In this document: piece after piece, positions 49,101 to 54,314 of the stretch
Layout: every line of letters begins with the position of its first letter
Position numbering within the stretch: the stretch's first letter is position 1
Virus record (IMG/VR): IMGVR_UViG_3300025894_000925
Location: 1-64,000 of that record
Strand: one strand, 5' to 3'
Origin: a virus
DNA: 64,000 bases
The notes under the pieces: generated by a model
The model's database searches: none
The model's input: only the letters and a program-made list of their open reading frames with translations
Told to the model about the DNA's origin: nothing
Translations under genes and position numbers: made by a program

Positions 49101-50392
49101 AAGAGTTATGTCCAACCGATTGGACTTCGTCTATAACATACAACAAAGGCGATTATGTAAAATACAACGGAATTTATTATGTTGCTATTGCAGATGTTAA
49201 AAATAAACTTACATTAACACCAGATACTAATGCACGTTGGAGATTTGTTTGGAAGCCTCCGGTTGCATGGAATAGTGATGCTGATTATGACAAAACGGCA
49301 TACGCTACCTATAATGGACATACATATGTAACCAGGCATAAAATAGATCATAAAGGCACAGTAGCACAAACAGCAGACTTACCGGTGTCAGCATCAAATA
49401 TAGATTTTGATCTGTACTACGTAACAGCAGAATCAACACACTATTACTGGAAAGATACTGACAATGCATGGCTAGTTGCAAGTGCTGACACTTGGGTACC
49501 CAAGTCTGTCTATAGAAAAGGTGATAGCATTGTATACAATGGAACACTTTATAAATCACGACGTGGATTTAATTACAAAACAGAAGTTGCTGATATAGCT
49601 TCATTGCCATCAACTGACCAACTTGAAAGTGATGTACATTTTGTTACAGATCAATCAAACTATTATTACTGGAATGGCTTTAATTGGGCAGTAGCTGGAT
49701 CAACTCCAGCCAACCAACCAGCTTTTTGGTTAGGATTAACACAGATTTCAGAAACGTTAGGTAGTACACCATTAAGTATGCCAATTATATGGCAACAGGT
49801 CAATGTTGAAAGTAATACAGGAACATGTCCGGTTAAATTTGCTCCAGAAACTTCACGTAAGTATTATAGAATTGCAGAAGCACGTTCAACAGTATTAACA
49901 CAACCCTTTGATTGGTCGGATACTACACTACATCTACAAGATGTTAGTAAAATTCCAGACCCAGACCCAGGACTTGGAAAACCAGGAGTACTGTATTGTC
50001 AGGGAGAAATCATATACTACTATGAAAAAGATACTGTTAATAATACCGTTGGTAGAATACGCAGAGGTGTACTAGGAACTAGTGTACCGGCTACTATCGC
50101 AGTCGGTACTAGAGCAGACGATCTAGGATACTTACAATCATTACCAGACAGTTCAGATCACACAGACTGGATGAATGGTTTGAATGAATTTGGATTTATT
50201 GAAGTTGGCGATTTTGACTACATTGGTCCAGGATTTGGTTATGCATTCAACCAAAGTTTCCCAGATAGTCCAAACGATGCAGACAGTGATCCAGGTGATG
50301 CACCATTCGATTACAGTATTAGTATTTCGTCGGGTGGAGGTGCATCTGAGCAAGCCACTTTCTTATCCAAAGCAACGGCTTATAACCCATGA
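37151..50392 (+). CDS. 7: Giant baseplate wedge protein (gp7-position) with beta-propeller and sugar-binding-like modules
   Basis: A single uninterrupted 4413-residue frame; T4 gp7 has 1032. The N-terminus (NFLPEVFRTETNKKFLNATLDQLVSEP) and the position after gp6 suggest the wedge initiator. Visible modules: a cupredoxin-like domain at ~175-260 (NPVLVLARGGTYTFKID, HQFWIQTEPGTSG); W/Y-rich units of chitin-binding-like form, W-x-Y-xxGD-xV-xYxGxxYxA, at ~720, ~790, ~1980, ~3815, ~4000 and ~4120; and a run of FG-GAP/integrin-like blades at ~2395-3040 (FGKAVRISEDSNWIFVGAPD, FGSQIAVDSSGAGVYVTAP, FGLGLDLKNQYIIVGDPGDD). It may join wedge, fibre-attachment and surface-contact functions in one chain. 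The gp7 assignment is by context and N-terminus. Confidence 0.75.
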   Translation: MAIVKTVNFLPEVFRTETNKKFLNATLDQLVSEPNFTKVNGYIGRKFSPTYKTNDNYVAEPSITRQNYQLEPAVVVKDKDTDTIDFFSSYVDLLQQIQYNGGIIDNHNRLFSNESYSFDGLFDYDKFTNFKNYYWVPDGPASVDVFAGNVETSEDYSVTRNLSVSGFNFSEKGIESNPVLVLARGGTYTFKIDDPEHQFWIQTEPGTSGVRTNQSNISTREVFGVENNGTDDGTVTFKVPLADAQNRFTLMDTIEQVDIASGIHYDEIQGVLLSQFLKTHQNGIDGAQTYANLHNKSMVFVTNDDVVTDIEWTNNEFFDMLRYGIATDDQVVPFNIRRNIWRVTLIATSDIDLDTGLADDYIITLVPSTAVAFDEKVYVKNGIASGTKEYYLDFDNTYHEVPVITSILDRLYYQDSTSDVFFGEIRVVDADNFTIDVAQDIIGQISYASPNGVEFTNGLKILFNDSVTPARWANKEYYVEGVGRSIRLISVADLTPNETYAIGGLNTPDYITINRGSYDLNGWSRSNRWFHIDVLTKTAELNKEVLIYTFTFDPNLNNEFVPIPDDVQVVTTLRSKVAIQNLAYEYNPDQIFYAYGEDNFFQLQSDGVTLVELPNYRAKNTSLPDQEFRAKRPVIEFEHSLRLLNFGIQAIEPVDYLDFTVKDAFSDIERSGSIYSNISHYLKGSVVISGTSVYGAIKNTQTLPTDTVVWKEHFPLIPFDDSRTYQKGERMAYNNKAYEALQNVGINVVPAVENIGTTWFELFAYSVYDTSTANTILAEEYVIYNGIAYEAKENIAQDPTTSSSWELLFSLQDNKSIIFANEEDPEIRKRVYTISLVTIAGSPTIHLEEKAGSRLLEDGDVVIVLSGKNSKKNYHYDGNLWYEGQLKTKVNESPLFDVFDSNDISFSNTTTYPNTTFTGTTLFQYKQGTGTVNDNVLGFPVSYRNFNSISDLEFEATYNSDTFTSSIALDTVSKSINTGFLIKNYTKTNKEYRNTWVKNKEESKQFQILTFEFDGLTNYFEIDIISDEVVTMPNIKVWVKNTLLSRGNFTLELIGEKLCVVINPTFLTQEFDKVDILLYSRKSISQQGYYEVPSNLDFNSKNSDFSSLTLGQLKDHISKLEENTNVIYEATGAFSSQRDIYYKDSSGTILQHGFPLLYSNLFLTQDNTNFIESIEFSSREYTKFKNKFLELSGQIASIDSKTTEQHVDAIIDAINLTKDSSFPFYHTDMLPYGNNRTIYADTVINPNLKQFDLPSVFNDDQLGNTAILVYVNDVQLVKGKDYYFPQDRSAVIINENYTLVVDDKIRIAVYHNTDGCYLPATPSKLGLFPAFRPLKFKDDNYQTPIFVIQGHDGSIIPAFNDFRDDLLLEFERRIYNNIKIDYSTNIFDINTYIPGNFRDTDYTEVEWERIISRSFLKWAGANQVDYSTNSFFQSNDPWSWNYKDQLNKLDDTKLPGSARAVYLSVFDTVRPHTHPWEMLGFSIIPSWWEDRYGKAPYTGGNLLLWEDLEKGYIYAGNRAGYDDNYKRPGLTSIIPVDEYGVLKSPDQFIVRALNPPKLNQSFSVGSVGPAEFSWRRSSDYPFAVQRGLSLLKPAFYFGSLLNIKRYYRDSKLKQLVNVSTLKRISPDTVVVPDSVIPATANTEESRNFVAGYLNWIVDYMKYRGIDPQTTLTKQFKNIDVQLGYKTASFTGKNYINVLAEQSSPTSNNESIIVPDENYKIILNKSTPVRKLVYSGVVVERSGNGFTISGYDLTNPYFPIIPSIADNENHTLVVLDRRAVVYHNYQRKKILVPYGHEFANVQQVCDFLISYGRYLVGQGFTFNVNDPALNEQRNWELSCKEFLSWEQQEWAPGSILILSPTFDRIEVNTTGGTIDHITNESNGNKVLNQNFGVIKNTEFTINRQPGEFSLETLNNNTICLFEGRIVQFEHALVFDNTTVFNDIIYLPELGNRQFRLKVVGNKTADWTGELAPAGFVYNDPKIDVWVTNTDYKKGSLVTFKGNYYVALNNVIGSDEFDLNNWQQVDRFAIKTGLLPNFAFNAQKFVNLYNIEDMPVDESLQQFSTGLIGLRNRKYLADLNLDFQSQTKFYQGFIKEKGSNNSITALTSASFNNISSKIDTYEEWAVRVGEYGSLESDAQIEIELDDSKLTDNPSSLQLLDNLDPDIPDIISVKSAGLYKKTGAKFEKNIFHSRSDDSDYSKDIAKAGFVNSADIDATLYDITNFNALNTHLKKLGDGFKIWVAKDFDLDWNVYRLTASDAAPETISFEIDGVMSIDFTEPHNLKVNEVFCIKGFDASYDGFYRVKSVEGQQTVLVAMYQGEDFLKEARSISNDTGILFEMDSMRIENPMLLDTVAPKRGWKNGDRVWVENFDDTEKWGVYEKQNNWTQSQELNSEGSDYVGNDGYGGATKINIHGDLIAVGAGNGQNGRVNIFSLLPEGKFAQTAKLIPYQHTGTFTGYGDAVDLSGYVCVVGAPRTDPGIAFVHNFRVSEKEHGVQILPAPAGSSSTEGFGKAVRISEDSNWIFVGAPDANKVYVYHKKNNVEFNQITLTSSTTPALVHDGVSAGETYDIGWTPTNINSVVVKASATNILTPGIDYTITGSVITIIPAIDTNITSLEITQAPYYAEQNTINGADPSLGTPGINADAEFGKFLYCNKDGSELFVGAPSETVGGLADAGKVYCYQRRVEFQKSNSLTTSYTPTPDITSMANVYVGEQELLDGTSYTDALSSTSEIILTETVESGQKIKFSSTHWDKVQELTAPSEDNIANTLFGSQIAVDSSGAGVYVTAPGYKTSFYDSGKVYRYTKKNRYLGKATAKVANPSLTAGDNLYVNGFRITLNDTSIETLSEQINASGIPGISSSIANGLLTIESTSKLKRNKLFVTGMDHTICDDLDIGKFEYEQTIAVPGGARSESFGLSISVGDSDETLLIGSGNSKTLQALIIDKAEDTTESTTTFDGNSTAFIDQIFGSNAYIYELFENKETHVSNTGLQIFAQKFDLIKNRRFDFFGLGLDLKNQYIIVGDPGDDNIVPNGGTAWLYKTNNTRIWSRTRQEGTHVDIDTLSRMLIYSKESNSIISNFDYIDPAKGKVLGQAEINLDYKTATDPAFYTTNPSSRVDVQVDENMHWGEDQVGTTWWDLSLVRYVDYEQDSLTYRIKNWGKLFPGSVVSVSEWIESTVKPSEYTSLTDADGVPKYTGEGTFVTTTAVDESTGIVKEKYYYWVTNKNSAINKTRSIVGIAEMIEQPELQGIPYAALVAENAISLYNVNDKLSGTDTVLQIRYDKIRNSNTVHTEYELIQEGNPDSNIPESIISKLIDSLAGEDSSGFVVPDSGLLEQDRYGINVRPRQTMIINRQEALKNFVGSANAVLIKHPIRQQKILTRLLSSEPVPGVTEFDSVVDIYDELAYLDLTALSAGHRVYVKVDSTIENRWSIYTLNSANDFVLTRVQSYDTNFFWDYVDWYAEGWSVTNRPDYTVDYEADVKKLSLVPAGSVIKVRYNQIGTFTLYRTINYNDVNNLTLIGLGNGTVQITDKLYDSSKYTLGFATENFDSERFDINPSVEIRNIFNALRFDIYIGELREEFNKLFFTLVYYILYTQRNTDWIFKTSFITVFHQLRELTQYPSYVKDNQNYYIDYINEVKPYRSKIREYLISYAGNDTFFGNVSDFDLPSYYEETIDAFRSPSGEGINDNTLLEQTQYQDWVSNKALTLESIQVAQGGEGYTVPPVVTVNDGVTGALSSVKPIAKINPSTGKVTSITFSGTYTFNSSPIININGNGTGGKAYPVMVNNKVRGLNTTIKFDRTTYRSNLVKWTSTLDVVSGDYVYYQNEIYQATQDVPASTIFDFRFFTQLSHEYGNALDRIVAYYVNEDGVAGEDLLTNLIIGINYPGVIVTGLKFSDENVAGDFIDSYIQSTYLDTALGTRAEDISIDGGAFVDKYSSHAPEELVPGINFDTLILSVFTRVTDNTGAIVSGPPLGYRVVHDLTGSQELCPTDWTSSITYNKGDYVKYNGIYYVAIADVKNKLTLTPDTNARWRFVWKPPVAWNSDADYDKTAYATYNGHTYVTRHKIDHKGTVAQTADLPVSASNIDFDLYYVTAESTHYYWKDTDNAWLVASADTWVPKSVYRKGDSIVYNGTLYKSRRGFNYKTEVADIASLPSTDQLESDVHFVTDQSNYYYWNGFNWAVAGSTPANQPAFWLGLTQISETLGSTPLSMPIIWQQVNVESNTGTCPVKFAPETSRKYYRIAEARSTVLTQPFDWSDTTLHLQDVSKIPDPDPGLGKPGVLYCQGEIIYYYEKDTVNNTVGRIRRGVLGTSVPATIAVGTRADDLGYLQSLPDSSDHTDWMNGLNEFGFIEVGDFDYIGPGFGYAFNQSFPDSPNDADSDPGDAPFDYSISISSGGGASEQATFLSKATAYNP

Positions 50393-50398
50393 TAAATA
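50392..50398 (+). promoter_or_regulatory. Late promoter overlapping the gp7-like stop
   Basis: CATGATAAATAATGATAA at the end of the giant gene. Initiation about 50404 would place the ATG at 50434 about 30 bases into the message, with AGCAGGAT as its ribosome site. Confidence 0.45.
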
Positions 50399-50433
50399 AT
50401 GATAATACAACAGTAGAGCAGGATACTGATAAT

Positions 50434-51087
50434 ATGAAAAATGATACAAAAACAACTAGAGTGCCCGACGAACAAGGTGGTTTCCATCTTCAAGGGCATA
50501 TCAAAATACACGATCCAGATTCTGGTGAAGTATTTGTTAATAAACGTAATGCAATTCATTATGAAAACATAAGTGAAGCACTAGCGTTCAATTTAGCAAA
50601 TAAAAATAGTAATTACGTTTACGAAATGCATTTTGGAAATGGTGGCACAACTGTTAATGCTACTGGTGTTATTACATACAACCCTGCAAACACCAATGCA
50701 CAGAACAGTAGTTTATACAATCCAACATACAGTAAAATTGTAGACGATACAGACAGTAACAACCTTGATGCAACAAGGAATAAAATGGAAATTAGACACA
50801 CACCAGGTCAGCCATATACAGATATATTAGTAACATGCTTACTTGATTATGGTGAACCAAGTGATCAAAGTGCATTTGATAACGTACAAGATTTAAACGG
50901 AGATTATGTGTTTGATGAATTAGGTCTAAGAGCCAGGAGTACAGATGGTACAAGCGGATTAACAACAACAGGCAAACTACTTACTCACGTTGTGTTTCAC
51001 CCCGTGCAAAAGTCATTGAATAGACTTATCCAAATCGATTATACTGTTAGAATTCAAACATTAACAAATCTAAGTAGTATTAGTTGA
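50434..51087 (+). CDS. Baseplate or fibre-attachment structural protein of unknown family
   Basis: The frame is open from ATG 50389, but those first codons coincide with a late promoter, so I prefer ATG 50434 (217 residues, MKNDTKTTRVPDEQ). The conserved-looking core reads FHLQGHIKIHDPDSGEVFVN, then YENISEALAFNLANK, YEMHFGNGGTTVNATG and FDELGLRARSTDG, and ends LLTHVVFHPVQKSLNRLIQIDYTVRI. The layout suggests a beta-rich virion protein. It lies where T4 has gp8-gp11, between the wedge and the fibres. A direct match with T4 gp8 is not apparent. It probably helps attach fibres to the wedge. Confidence 0.6.
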   Translation: MKNDTKTTRVPDEQGGFHLQGHIKIHDPDSGEVFVNKRNAIHYENISEALAFNLANKNSNYVYEMHFGNGGTTVNATGVITYNPANTNAQNSSLYNPTYSKIVDDTDSNNLDATRNKMEIRHTPGQPYTDILVTCLLDYGEPSDQSAFDNVQDLNGDYVFDELGLRARSTDGTSGLTTTGKLLTHVVFHPVQKSLNRLIQIDYTVRIQTLTNLSSIS

Positions 51088-51100
51088 GGAATAGAATAAA

Positions 51101-52909
51101 ATGTCATACGTTATAAACAGAACCAATGGTGATATATTAATTAACTTACCCGATGGTGCATTGGATAATAGTACAGGATTGTCGCTGGTTGGTCGAAATT
51201 ATATCGGCTATGGCGAAATCCAACAAGAAAACTTTATTAAGTTGTTAGAGAACTTTGCAAATTCAACAAGACCTAGTCAAGCAATGACAGGGCAACTTTG
51301 GTATGATACAGCAACTGGTTCTTTGAAATATTACAACGGTAGTGTTTTTAAACCAATTAGTAACTTGACAGTGGCAGGTGAATTAGGCAGGCCTTTAAAT
51401 ACTAATATTGGCGACCAATGGTTCAACACTGATCAAAACGAATTTTATATGTGGAATGGTACAAGTTGGACATTAATTGGTCCAACTGATTTATCTAGAT
51501 TAGCAAGTGTCTTTATTAAAGGAACACTAACCAATGTAGCCCAGCTACCTACATCAGGACAAGTTGCAGGCGATGCATACTTAATTGACGGTGACTTACA
51601 TATTTGGGACACTGAGCGTTGGACTAATGTTGGTGAAGTACAAGGACCTACAGGCCCAGCTGGACCGCAAGGCTCTACTGGAGACCAAGGACCACAAGGA
51701 GTTGCAGGCCCAGCAGGATCAGCTGGTGTACAAGGACTTAGAGGTATTCAAGGAATACAAGGCGAACAAGGAATACAAGGTGCTACTGGACCACAAGGTG
51801 CAACTGGTGCTGAAGGTACTGATGGTACTAGTATTACTATTCTTGGAAGCGTAGCGGCTGAGGTTGATTTACCCGCATTAGGTACACTTGGAGATGGATA
51901 TTTAATCAGTGGTAGTTTATATGTATGGAATGGAACAGCTTGGGAGAATGTTGGTAGTATTCAAGGACCAACTGGACCCACAGGACCGCAAGGAATTGCA
52001 GGACCAACCGGACCACAAGGACCAGCAGGACCCACTGGCTCTCAAGGAGATGCTGGACCAACAGGTAGTCAAGGAGTTGCAGGACCCACAGGAGCAACTG
52101 GACCACAAGGACCGGCAGGACCACAAGGACCAACTGGACTTACTGGATCACAAGGAGCCACAGGAGCTCAGGGAGCAACTGGACCACAAGGAGTTCAAGG
52201 AGTTGAAGGACCAGTTGGACCTGAAGGACCAGCAGGATCAAATGCATGGACAGAAATTACTGGAAAACCATCTTTCGCTACTGTGGCTACCACAGGAGAT
52301 TATGGAGATTTAATCAATCAGCCAGCCTTTGCTACGGTAGCCACAACTGGTGCTTACGCAGACTTAACTGGAAACACGTCTATTCCACTAGCTGGAACGG
52401 CCGCACTAACTGGTAACATAGTTCCTATTGCTAATGGTACACTGGATCTTGGATCGTCATCTAAGACTTTTAGTACAGTCTATGCTGGCACATTCAACGG
52501 AACTTCCACTACTGCACAATACGCTGACGTTGCAGAACGTTTTCATGCAGATGGTTTATATGATGCAGGCACAGTGGTTGCGTTAGGCGGTGTAAATGAA
52601 ATTACAGCGGCAGTTGAAGAAGCCAGTGAAGAAGTATTTGGAGTTATTAGTACTAAACCAGCACATTTAATGAATGCCGGTGCAGGTACAAACGGAACAC
52701 ACCCGGCTGTAGCTGTTAGCGGAAGAGTTCCTGTTAAAGTAGTAGGCAAAGTTAAAAAAGGTCAAAGACTTATAAGTGCCGGCAATGGCATTGCAAAAGG
52801 AGCGACTAAAGAAGAAATAACAAACTTGAATGTTATTGGTCGCAGTTTAGAAAATAAAGATGATGAGGCCTTTGGAACAATTGAAGCTATTGTTCGACTA
52901 AATTCGTAA
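51101..52909 (+). CDS. Tail fibre with collagen-like repeats
   Basis: A 602-residue fibre protein. The N-terminal ~100 residues (VGRNYIGYGEIQQENFIKLLENFA, TGQLWYDTATG) are shared with the fibres at 54315 and 55906 and probably anchor them to a common site. Two stretches of Gly-X-Y repeats follow (residues ~182-243 and ~289-380), each preceded by the same small domain (GDxYLIxGxLxxW...W.NVGxxQGPTGP), an internal duplication. The C-terminal ~150 residues (AQYADVAERFHADGLYDAGTVVALGG, VSGRVPVKVVGKVKKG) match the C-terminus of the 55906 protein. Collagen-like shafts trimerise, so a trimeric, slender fibre is inferred. Confidence 0.85.
   Translation: MSYVINRTNGDILINLPDGALDNSTGLSLVGRNYIGYGEIQQENFIKLLENFANSTRPSQAMTGQLWYDTATGSLKYYNGSVFKPISNLTVAGELGRPLNTNIGDQWFNTDQNEFYMWNGTSWTLIGPTDLSRLASVFIKGTLTNVAQLPTSGQVAGDAYLIDGDLHIWDTERWTNVGEVQGPTGPAGPQGSTGDQGPQGVAGPAGSAGVQGLRGIQGIQGEQGIQGATGPQGATGAEGTDGTSITILGSVAAEVDLPALGTLGDGYLISGSLYVWNGTAWENVGSIQGPTGPTGPQGIAGPTGPQGPAGPTGSQGDAGPTGSQGVAGPTGATGPQGPAGPQGPTGLTGSQGATGAQGATGPQGVQGVEGPVGPEGPAGSNAWTEITGKPSFATVATTGDYGDLINQPAFATVATTGAYADLTGNTSIPLAGTAALTGNIVPIANGTLDLGSSSKTFSTVYAGTFNGTSTTAQYADVAERFHADGLYDAGTVVALGGVNEITAAVEEASEEVFGVISTKPAHLMNAGAGTNGTHPAVAVSGRVPVKVVGKVKKGQRLISAGNGIAKGATKEEITNLNVIGRSLENKDDEAFGTIEAIVRLNS
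51644..51830 (+). repeat. Collagen-like Gly-X-Y repeat, segment 1
   Basis: About 20 G-X-Y triplets (GPTGPAGPQGSTG and similar), partly degenerate as GIQGIQGEQGIQG. In frame, no interruption. Confidence 0.9.
51965..52240 (+). repeat. Collagen-like Gly-X-Y repeat, segment 2
   Basis: About 30 triplets (GPTGPTGPQGIAG and similar) with near-identical GGACCAACTGGA-type units at DNA level, a likely site of repeat-number variation. Confidence 0.9.
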
Positions 52910-52923
52910 ATAGGATCAACTAA

Positions 52924-54039
52924 GTGTCTAGAAAATTAATTACTTTTCCGCATCCAGGTGTTTACACTATTACTCTTCCTGAAGGAATAGAAGCATATGC
53001 AAAAGTACGATTATGGGGAGGCGGCGGCGGGGCCGGTGCCAATAGTACTGGTCAAGCAGGTGGAAGTGGTGCGGCTGGAGTTCATATAAGAACCAATTTA
53101 TTTTATCTAAAAAAACATATAACTATGACAGTTGCTGTAGGTGCAGGCGGCGGACAATCTGGCTCCCATCCTGGAAGTAACTTAGCACTAGGTGGTAAGT
53201 CCTTATACGAAGAAAACGGTTTTAAAACATCTGGAGGTGCTGGCGGCTGGCACGGGCACAAAAACTCTAATAATTCTATGGGTAGAGGTGGCGCCGGCGG
53301 AGGTGCAAGTTTAGTATTAGTTAATAACCTAGTTCTTGCCGCCGCAGGAGGCGGCGGTGGTGGTGGAGGTGCAAGTGTTGGACACGCAGGCGGCCATGGA
53401 ACCACAACACCTGGTGATTACGCATTTGGCCCCGGTCAACAAGGACAGGAAATGATTGGCAATGGCGCCGGAGGCGGAGGCGGTGGTGGCGGCCCAAACT
53501 CTGGACGCGGCGGACACTTTGGTGCAGATAATGTCTCTGGTGGAGGCGGTGGAAGTTCCGGCGGATACATATTAAGTGCCACCGGTGGAGGGTTCGCTGA
53601 ACTTGGAATTGGTCGTACACCAGTCAAATTTGATGATGGAACATTTAGATACGGTCAAGGTGGACTTACTAATTACGAACTTGGTGCCAACGGTTATGCT
53701 GAAATAGAATTTACAATTGGAAAGATTGGACACGTCAAAAGATCAGGTGAGTGGCAAGAAATTGTTACTGCACATCAAAAAATTAATGGAGATTGGAAAA
53801 AGATACAATCAGCTTATTTAAAAACACAAGGCGATCATTTTGCCACTGGATCTTGGAATATAGTTAACAACTACGGTGAAGAACCAGATTTAACTTTTGT
53901 ACCCAACGATGGTATTTTTGGCCATGCTCCTGCAAGTGCTCAATATGTTGATCCACCCCCACCACCCCCACCGCCGCCAGTACGTGAACCAAACAATCCA
54001 AACACTGGTGATGGTGACTTCAGCGGCATGGATTTTTGA
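52924..54039 (+). CDS. Glycine-rich adhesin-like protein
   Basis: A 371-residue protein starting at GTG 52924, eight bases after AGGAT. Residues ~30-245 are dominated by runs of Gly (GGGGGAG, GGGGGGGGA, GGAGGGGGGGG), spaced by short strands. Such runs suggest stacked polyglycine-II helices, the fold of the receptor-binding gp38 adhesin of phage S16 and its relatives. The N-terminus (FPHPGVYTITLPEGIEAYAKVRLWG) resembles the glycine-rich adhesin family at the tips of fibres. A small C-terminal domain (KRSGEWQEIVTAHQKINGDWKKI) and a nine-proline run follow. Its place right after a fibre gene fits a tip adhesin; receptor binding is inferred. Confidence 0.7.
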   Translation: MSRKLITFPHPGVYTITLPEGIEAYAKVRLWGGGGGAGANSTGQAGGSGAAGVHIRTNLFYLKKHITMTVAVGAGGGQSGSHPGSNLALGGKSLYEENGFKTSGGAGGWHGHKNSNNSMGRGGAGGGASLVLVNNLVLAAAGGGGGGGGASVGHAGGHGTTTPGDYAFGPGQQGQEMIGNGAGGGGGGGGPNSGRGGHFGADNVSGGGGGSSGGYILSATGGGFAELGIGRTPVKFDDGTFRYGQGGLTNYELGANGYAEIEFTIGKIGHVKRSGEWQEIVTAHQKINGDWKKIQSAYLKTQGDHFATGSWNIVNNYGEEPDLTFVPNDGIFGHAPASAQYVDPPPPPPPPPVREPNNPNTGDGDFSGMDF

Positions 54040-54052
54040 TGAATAAAAGACC

Positions 54053-54059
54053 ATAAATA
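54053..54059 (+). promoter_or_regulatory. Late promoter before the 54105 gene
   Basis: ACCATAAATAGTTT, 52 bases before ATG 54105, directly after the stop of the glycine-rich gene. Confidence 0.5.
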
Positions 54060-54104
54060 GTTTATATTAAGAGAACTGTGTACAATCACATAGGAGATCA
54101 ATCA

Positions 54105-54290
54105 ATGACATTCGACGAATATAAAATAGCTGTTAAAAGTAGGTATGATGCACTATCAGAAGTAGAAAAAGAACATATCAGAGAAGCAGTACGCGAAGAA
54201 CATGCAACTACATTAATTAAAATTCTTGGTCCTGAATTATTTGAAGGCATGCCTAGGCTTGCACAAGCAAAGTCTCATAAGATAACATAA
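54105..54290 (+). CDS. Small helical hypothetical protein
   Basis: I chose the ATG at 54105 because TAGGAG lies nine bases upstream; a GTG at 54078 in the same frame lacks a ribosome site. The 61-residue product (MTFDEYKIAVKSRYDAL...) is highly helical and charged, with a likely amphipathic stretch through LSEVEKEHIREAVREEH and a short C-terminal tail. It lies between the adhesin-like gene and a fibre gene and has its own candidate promoter. A role in fibre assembly (a small chaperone) is possible but only from position. No family is recognised. Confidence 0.6.
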   Translation: MTFDEYKIAVKSRYDALSEVEKEHIREAVREEHATTLIKILGPELFEGMPRLAQAKSHKIT

Positions 54291-54294
54291 ATAC
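54287..54294 (+). promoter_or_regulatory. Late promoter before the 54315 fibre gene
   Basis: AACATAAATACTAC, 28 bases before ATG 54315. The element overlaps the stop codon of the 54105 gene. The leader would be about 15-20 bases long. Confidence 0.55.
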
Positions 54295-54314
54295 TACAAA
54301 GATAGAGAGCATCA

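Noticed and set aside
53103-53620. Minus-strand Pro- and His-rich frames opposite the glycine-rich protein
   Set aside because: They are shadows of Gly codon runs. The plus-strand gene has a ribosome site and a recognised pattern.
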